Of a stretch of 64,000 nucleotides of DNA, positions 58,851 through 64,000 are shown one piece after another. The DNA comes from Camellia lanceoleosa (Eukaryota; Streptophyta; Magnoliopsida; Ericales; Theaceae): NCBI GenBank assembly GCA_025200525.1, contig CM045767.1:117364021-117428020 (forward strand), given 5' to 3'. The notes below the pieces were generated by a model, which searched no databases, was not told the DNA's origin, and was given only the letters and a program-made list of their open reading frames with translations. Numbering within the stretch: position 1 is the first letter of the stretch; every line of letters begins with the position of its first letter. A program made the translations under genes and the position numbers.

Positions 58851-60411
58851 ATCAGTTGGAAATTTAGCCTGTTTACTCACCGGGCAGAAAGAATTGCTAT
58901 GTGACCTTGAAAAATTTGAGGTTGAAATTGTTTTACGTGAATAAGGTGGAACCTTAGCCGCTATTTTTGCTCAACCGGCACTGATTGACGAAATTAAAGA
59001 AAAACAGCAACAGGATGACTTTTTGAAAAAGATCATTAATGAACGAGAATCTAAACCGAGGCCGGACTTTAAATTTGAGAACAATGTATTGAAATTTCAA
59101 AGAAGGTTGTGTATACCGAATGATTCTGAACTGAAAAGATGAATTCTGCAAGAGGGCCACAATTCGAAACTGTCTATTCATCCAGGAAATACGAAAATGT
59201 ATCAAGACTTGAAACTGAATTTCTGGTGGCCGGGAATGAAGAAAGAGATTGCTGACTTTGTATCGAAATGTCTTCATTGCCAACAAGTTAAAGCTGAACA
59301 TCAATGACCCACAGGTTTACCAATACCGGAGTGGAAATGGGAACATATCACTATGGATTTCATTGTTGGTTTAACTCACTCCAGTAAAGGTATGGACTCA
59401 ATTTGGGTTATTGTTGATAGACTGACTAAATCTGCTCACTTCTTACCTGTCAAAACAATTTATAATGCGGACAAATTGGCCATAATTTATATTGATGAGA
59501 TTGTTAGATTGCATAGAGTGCCTGTATCTATTGTTTCTGACAGGGACTCGGAGTTTACCTCGAGATTTTGGCAAAGTCTGCAAACTGCATTGGGTACTGA
59601 ACTGAGACTGAGTAGTGCATATCATCCTCAGACAGATGGCCAGTCAGAAAGAACCATCCAAACTCTGGAAGATTTACTGCGGATGTGTGTTCTTGATTTC
59701 CAAGGAAATTAAGAAAGTCATCTACCTTTAGCTGAATTTGCCTATAACAACAGCTTTCACTCGAGTATTGGTATGGCGCCTTTCGAGGCTTTGTATGACA
59801 GAAAATGTCGATCTCCGATTTGTTGGGCAGAAGTTGGAGATGGGCCTCTGCTTGGGCCCGAAATTGTACATGAAACCACTGAAAAAGTGAAACTGATTCA
59901 ATAGAGACTGAAAACCGCACAAAGCCGACAGAAAAGTTATGCAGATATCCGAAAGCGAGACAGAAAGTATGAAGTAGGTGATCATGTTTTTGTTAAAGTG
60001 ACACCGATGACAAGGCAAACCCGTTTTGGGGTTAAAGGCAAGCTAGCACTGAGATATGTCGGACCATATGAAATCATTGAGAAGATTAATCCGGTGGCGT
60101 ATCAAGTAGCGCTTCCTCCTGAAATGGAGCATATGCATAATGTCTTCTATATTTCAATGTTGAGTGATTATCTTCGGGATCCCTTTCATGTTATTGAGCC
60201 TACCCGTGTAGTGCTAAGTGATGACTACACTTATGAAGAATGGCCTATTCAAATTGTAAACAGACGGATCAAGAAGTTGAGGAATAAAGAGATGCCGTTA
60301 GTGAAAGTTGATTGGCAAAACCATGGTGGCGTATATGCCACTTGGGAAAGGGAAGACGATATCATTAAGAGATATCCTGAACTGTTCCCTCTGGATCTAG
60401 TGTTCTTTTAA
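58851..60411 (+). pseudogene. G2 integrase with chromodomain-like C-terminus, broken
   Basis: The His/Cys zinc region ([18 protein letters not shown] ... [12 protein letters not shown]) lies near 59157-59300. The catalytic core has [31 protein letters not shown] and [18 protein letters not shown], keeping the D-D-E residues. It is followed by [20 protein letters not shown] and GPYEIIEKINPVAYQVALPP. The last 60 residues (IQIVNRRIKKLRNKEMPLVK, then VDWQNHGG--ATWEREDDI--RYPELF) match the chromodomain end of Tekay/Del chromoviruses, which guides integration to heterochromatin. Stops in this frame lie at 58942, 59140, 59305, 59710 and 59902. Confidence 0.88.
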
Positions 60412-60449
60412 AATGAAGGTAATTCGAGTTTGGAGGACCAAACTCTTTG

Positions 60450-60463
60450 TAAGGAGGGGAGAC
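60450..60463 (+). other. Polypurine tract of G2
   Basis: TAAGGAGGGGAGAC lies directly before the 3' LTR start TGTGACAACC, the expected plus-strand primer site. Confidence 0.85.
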
Positions 60464-61619
60464 TGTGACAACCCTCACCACTGATTAGTGCTAATCTATG
60501 ATTAAGCATGTTAAGTGACTGATTGACTGAAATTTTGACTGATTGATTGAGTGTATTAGTTTAAACGCATTTTTATCTGTTTAACTGTTAATTGATCTGT
60601 TCATGATTTATGTTTTGAACTGCAAATTGAAAGCCTTATTGGTGGCCGAATCAAAAATTGATTAGTGTTTCATGCTAATTAGAATTTATGTGATTTTATG
60701 GTATGTTTAATTAAAATGTGATTTGGAGCGATTAAATTGGATTAAACAATGTTAAATTACATTAGTTTGGCTTATTTACTAAATTGCCACTTAGTAGACA
60801 ATCCTAGACCATTCTTTGTCTACTTCCCTCATGTTTGATATGCCATTCATTTCCTCTAGAGACCAAAACGTGAGAGAGAGCTAGAGAGTTGGAAGTAAGC
60901 TTGTGTTCATCAATATTTGCTTGAGAATTAGAAGAATTGAAGAGTAGATTGCATAATTGAGCTTCTAGACTTGAATTGAAGACCTAAGGTAGGAGAATCA
61001 TCTTCTTGAACTTGAATTCTAGTTGTTCTTGCATGATTCATGGTAAGGTTAGTGATTTAAGGCATGAATTAGCTTAATATGTTGAATTGAGTAGGAATTC
61101 ATGCATGCATATGTACATTGTTGAGTTTTGAGGTTGATTTCATGGAAATCCTCACATGCATGTCCATATTCTAGCTTTGGTCCATGAATTCAGCATGTTT
61201 TTGGAAGGATTGACTCATTTGTTCTTGTATTAGAAGCTTTGAATTTGATTAAATTCAAGCATGTTGCATGTACATCATGTCATTGAAGTTTTGTTTGGAA
61301 ATGGGTTCAATTGAACTACCTTTGGGCTTTGATTTTGCAAATTGATCTTTGAAACATGTCATATTATGAGTTTTAAAGTGTTTTTCAGAAAATTAACCCA
61401 AAAGGATCGAATTTGATGCTTTAAATGTTGAGTTTCATGCTTTGAGACAAATCTGGAAATTCCAGATTTTGGATCCATGCTCGAGCGTACACTCTGAGTT
61501 CATGCAGTCCGCTCGAGCGGGGAAAGTAACGCTCGAGCGTGAAATGTGTATATCCAGTACTTTGCATGTGTTTACAGTCCGCTCGAGCGAGGGAATGTAC
61601 GCTCGAGCGAGGACTTGTG
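60464..61619 (+). repeat. 3' LTR of G2, left part
   Basis: The partner of 50156-52574. It is intact to 61619, where the solo LTR S2 begins. The match resumes at 63921 and leaves the window at 64000. CGCTCGAGCG palindromes lie at 61478, 61510, 61530, 61580 and 61600 (approximate starts). Confidence 0.88.
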
Positions 61620-63915
61620 TGTAACAACCCTCGTACTGATTATCGATAAACTACTGAATTAGCTACTGGTTACTGCTAAACTAAACTGATAATGACTGAT
61701 AATTGAATTAACTGAAGTACTGAATGGACTGATTGAAATCGAAACCGAAATTGAATAAGTTTATCTATGGAATTGCATATTGCATCTGTTTGATTGATTG
61801 ATTATCTGTTTGAATTCATATGTTTAAACTGCTAATTGAAGGCCTTATCAGCGGCCGAATTAGGAACCGTTTAGAGTTTTGGAATCAGTAGAATATTTGT
61901 GATTTAATAGTATATTTATTTAAAAATTGATTAGGAATGATTAAATTAGATTAAAAAGGAGTTAATTGCCAAATTTAACTTATTTACCAAATTGCCACCT
62001 AGTGTGCCTTTGTTTAATGATTTGTGGAGCCTCATTACACTTGAAGCAAACCTCTTCCTCAGCCAAATTGAGAGCTCCACCGAAATTATAGAGAGAGAAG
62101 GACTTGGGGAATTGATTTCATATCTTTGTTGCTTGTAAATTGCTTAGTAATTGGAGGAGTTGGAACATAGGTTGCAAATTTAGCTTCCACACCTTGAAAT
62201 TGTACCTCTAGGTAAGAATTTATCTTCTTATTGTTGTCCTTGAGCTTCATCTTGCATGTTCTAGGCTCCATTGTAGAATCAAGCCATGATTTAGTGCATA
62301 GAGGTTGAATTATGCTTGAATTCATGCATGCATGACCATTTTGGTGCATTTTGAATTGAATTCATGTTGGAATTGTACATGCATGTCCATGTTTAAGCTA
62401 TGGTCCATGTTTTTATTTTGTTTTCCCACTATTGAGCTCATTAGAGCAAGATTTGAACCTTGAATTTGGTTAAAAACTCATGCATTGCATGTTTGGTAAT
62501 TGTTCTTGAAAATGGGTTTGAATGTTGGATTTAATTGACTCACCTTTGGGGCTTGAATTCATAAATTGGCTTTTGAAACTTGTTATACATTGTTTTGGGA
62601 TGTATTTTCCAGAATTTGGGCCCAAGAGGTCGAGAATTGAGTTGAGAATGCTTGGTTTGAGCTTGGGAGGCAAATCTGGAAATTCCAGATTTGGCTTCTT
62701 CGCTCGAGCGACCAACGTTTCCTCTGAGCCACGCTCGAGCGAAGGATTGGTGGCTCGAGCGTAAAAATCGAGCATCCAGTACTTTTACTGTTTCATCAGA
62801 CCGCTCGAGTAAAGGATTGTTTGTTCGAGCGAAGCCTTTGATTTTGCAACCTCGCTCGAGCGAAGGAAGGCTCGCTCGAACGAGACCCCTGTTTTCAGCA
62901 ACTTTTGAAAAATGCCTTCCAACTGTATTTTTGCATCCTCATCCCATCCTAGGCATTCTTAGGCCTAGTTTAAGGCATCTTAATGAGGATTTAGACATAG
63001 AACCACACCGAGGAAATTTAGGGATTTAATTATCATCCTTCCCGACTGTGAAACTTAGTGTGTGTTCTATTTGTTAACTGTTTAGGGTTGGCTCTCGACG
63101 CGCTTTAGTCGCTATTAGCCCAATCTCGTAAGTAACGATTGTGTAAAGATATGTTCAAAATGGTTATCTTTTGAATCTTGAATCGAACTGTTATTGAACT
63201 AATATTGTTTCTTGAATGAATGTATGTCTGTGATTCGAATCGCATTTGTGGCATCCTTAGCACTTTCATTCTTATCAGCATAGAGCTCTGTTCGTTGTGG
63301 AACCATATTGTTTACTGATTGATGGCCATCATTACTGTTGGGTCTGTTAAGACCCGGTCCTATTGGACTTATTGTTTATAGGCTAATGGGTGTACCACAT
63401 ATGACTGATTGACTGAAATACTGATTGACTGAAACACTGTTAATGAACTGATTTCATTACTGTAAGGACATTCATTCATAACCTCTTTACGCATTATGTT
63501 ATTCACTGGGCTTTAGCTCACTGTTTATATATATATATGTAGGTTCTCAGCAGCCAGACCGGAGCTATGAGCGTAGGTTGGTCCCCAGTTTTGTCAAGCC
63601 AGCCTATGTGCCTCACTGTGAGGTTCCGAGTTGCCATGCTATGGCTTGGGGTGTTTTTGTGTCCCCTATCGGTCTCCTTACTGTTTTGTACTATTGTATA
63701 GACTGTATATAGACTGTACTATTCTGAACTGTGTGAATACATAAAAAATGTTTTTGGCATACAGATTTTCACAGCTCAATGGACACTAGTTATTTACTGT
63801 ATTGGCTTCTTGAATACATACTACTGTTTAAGCGTATTCTTTCAGAGTAGCCAGTAATCTCGGATTCTTGGCGATTCTGATGCTAAACCCATAGGGCCGG
63901 GTTTGGGTCGTGACA
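61620..63915 (+). mobile_element. Solo LTR S2 inside the 3' LTR of G2
   Basis: The 2,296-bp segment starts TGTAACAACCCTCG and ends GGGTCGTGACA, with a perfect 5-bp direct repeat TTGTG on each side (61615-61619 and 63916-63920). The outer LTR continues on both sides in register. It contains the shared LTR modules: a GGCCTTATCAGCGG block (61841), a GA leader (62090), a palindrome cluster (62699-62885), a CATCCTAGGCATT block (62944) and a (TA)n run near 63528. No coding part is attached. Confidence 0.92.
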
Positions 63916-64000
63916 TTGTGTCTCATGCTCGAGCGGGGGTCAAGCACCTGTCGAGCGTGAATTTCATGCATCTAGTACTTTTGGAGTCCGCTCGAGCGAT
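63916..64000 (+). repeat. 3' LTR of G2, resumed part
   Basis: After the second TTGTG copy, the sequence matches the 5' LTR at about 51310-51390, with TCGAGCGTGAATTTCATGCA against TCGAGCATGAATTTTATGCA and AGTACTTTTGGAGTCCGCTC. It is cut by the window end. Confidence 0.85.

Larger units (their letters stand above)
50156..64000 (+). mobile_element. Ty3/Gypsy chromovirus (Tekay/Del-like) G2, nested in G1
   Basis: G2 has a 5' LTR (50156-52574), a primer site, gag, protease, reverse transcriptase, RNase H, integrase with a C-terminal chromodomain-like segment (to 60411), a polypurine tract and a 3' LTR (60464 onward, interrupted and running off the window). The reverse transcriptase before integrase order identifies Gypsy. 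It interrupts the G1 protease region. Its right border and target duplication lie beyond the window; the left target copy would be GGTGT at 50151-50155. Confidence 0.88.

Overview
This is a plant nuclear window, almost certainly from a eudicot. It is AT-rich, has canonical GT-AG introns, contains two ordinary plant genes, and is otherwise filled with plant-type transposons. I see no CRISPR array, operon, rRNA or tRNA gene.

Host genes. Two intact genes can be reconstructed, both on the minus strand. (1) 13074-14597 is a three-exon gene for a 101-residue protein of the plant-specific 'plant protein 1589' family, with the typical SFIRMVQ-like start, a central KEECMEAL segment and a VWKELEKENKEFFEAY segment. 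(2) 34715-42741 is a twelve-exon gene for a 434-residue LAMMER (CLK-type) dual-specificity kinase. It is closest to Arabidopsis AFC1, which phosphorylates SR splicing factors. All exon phases close, and the Lys, [14 protein letters not shown] and LAMMER motifs are intact.

Left part (1-22 kb). The region opens with the minus-strand 5' LTR of a Tat/Ogre-type Gypsy element (176-3303) whose body lies off the left edge. Next come a Copia-like LTR with primer site (3952-4376) and a non-autonomous Mutator-like element (4417-9577, 9-bp duplication) that was itself hit by a 2.5-kb solo LTR (4978-7502, GTTCC duplication). A string of small inverted-repeat elements follows, then a Helitron with repeated 5' ends (18875-20504), then a foldback element (20550-21872) split by a GC-rich hAT-like insertion (20579-21507, ACCCTACT duplication).

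Middle (22-43 kb). A nearly full-length but dead Copia element of the SIRE/Maximus kind lies on the minus strand at 22394-31039, with paired LTRs, TCATT duplication, primer site and polypurine tract. Between its RNase H and 3' LTR it carries an unexpected cassette on the opposite strand. The AFC1 gene follows, with two small DNA transposons in its second intron.

Right part (43-64 kb). An intron-containing 'putative gypsy type transposon' gene (about 45.1-48.1 kb) is split by a Tat-family solo LTR (46268-47392). Then comes Gypsy element G1 (gag-protease, to 50155), broken by Gypsy chromovirus G2 (from 50156). G2's gag is split by a 3.2-kb LTR-like insertion (53215-56375), and its 3' LTR is split by a solo LTR (61620-63915) with a perfect TTGTG duplication. 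G2 runs off the right edge. Several of the LTRs carry paired copies of a CGCTCGAGCG palindrome. The most unusual observations are that palindrome system, the antisense cassette in the Copia element, and the depth of exact nesting.
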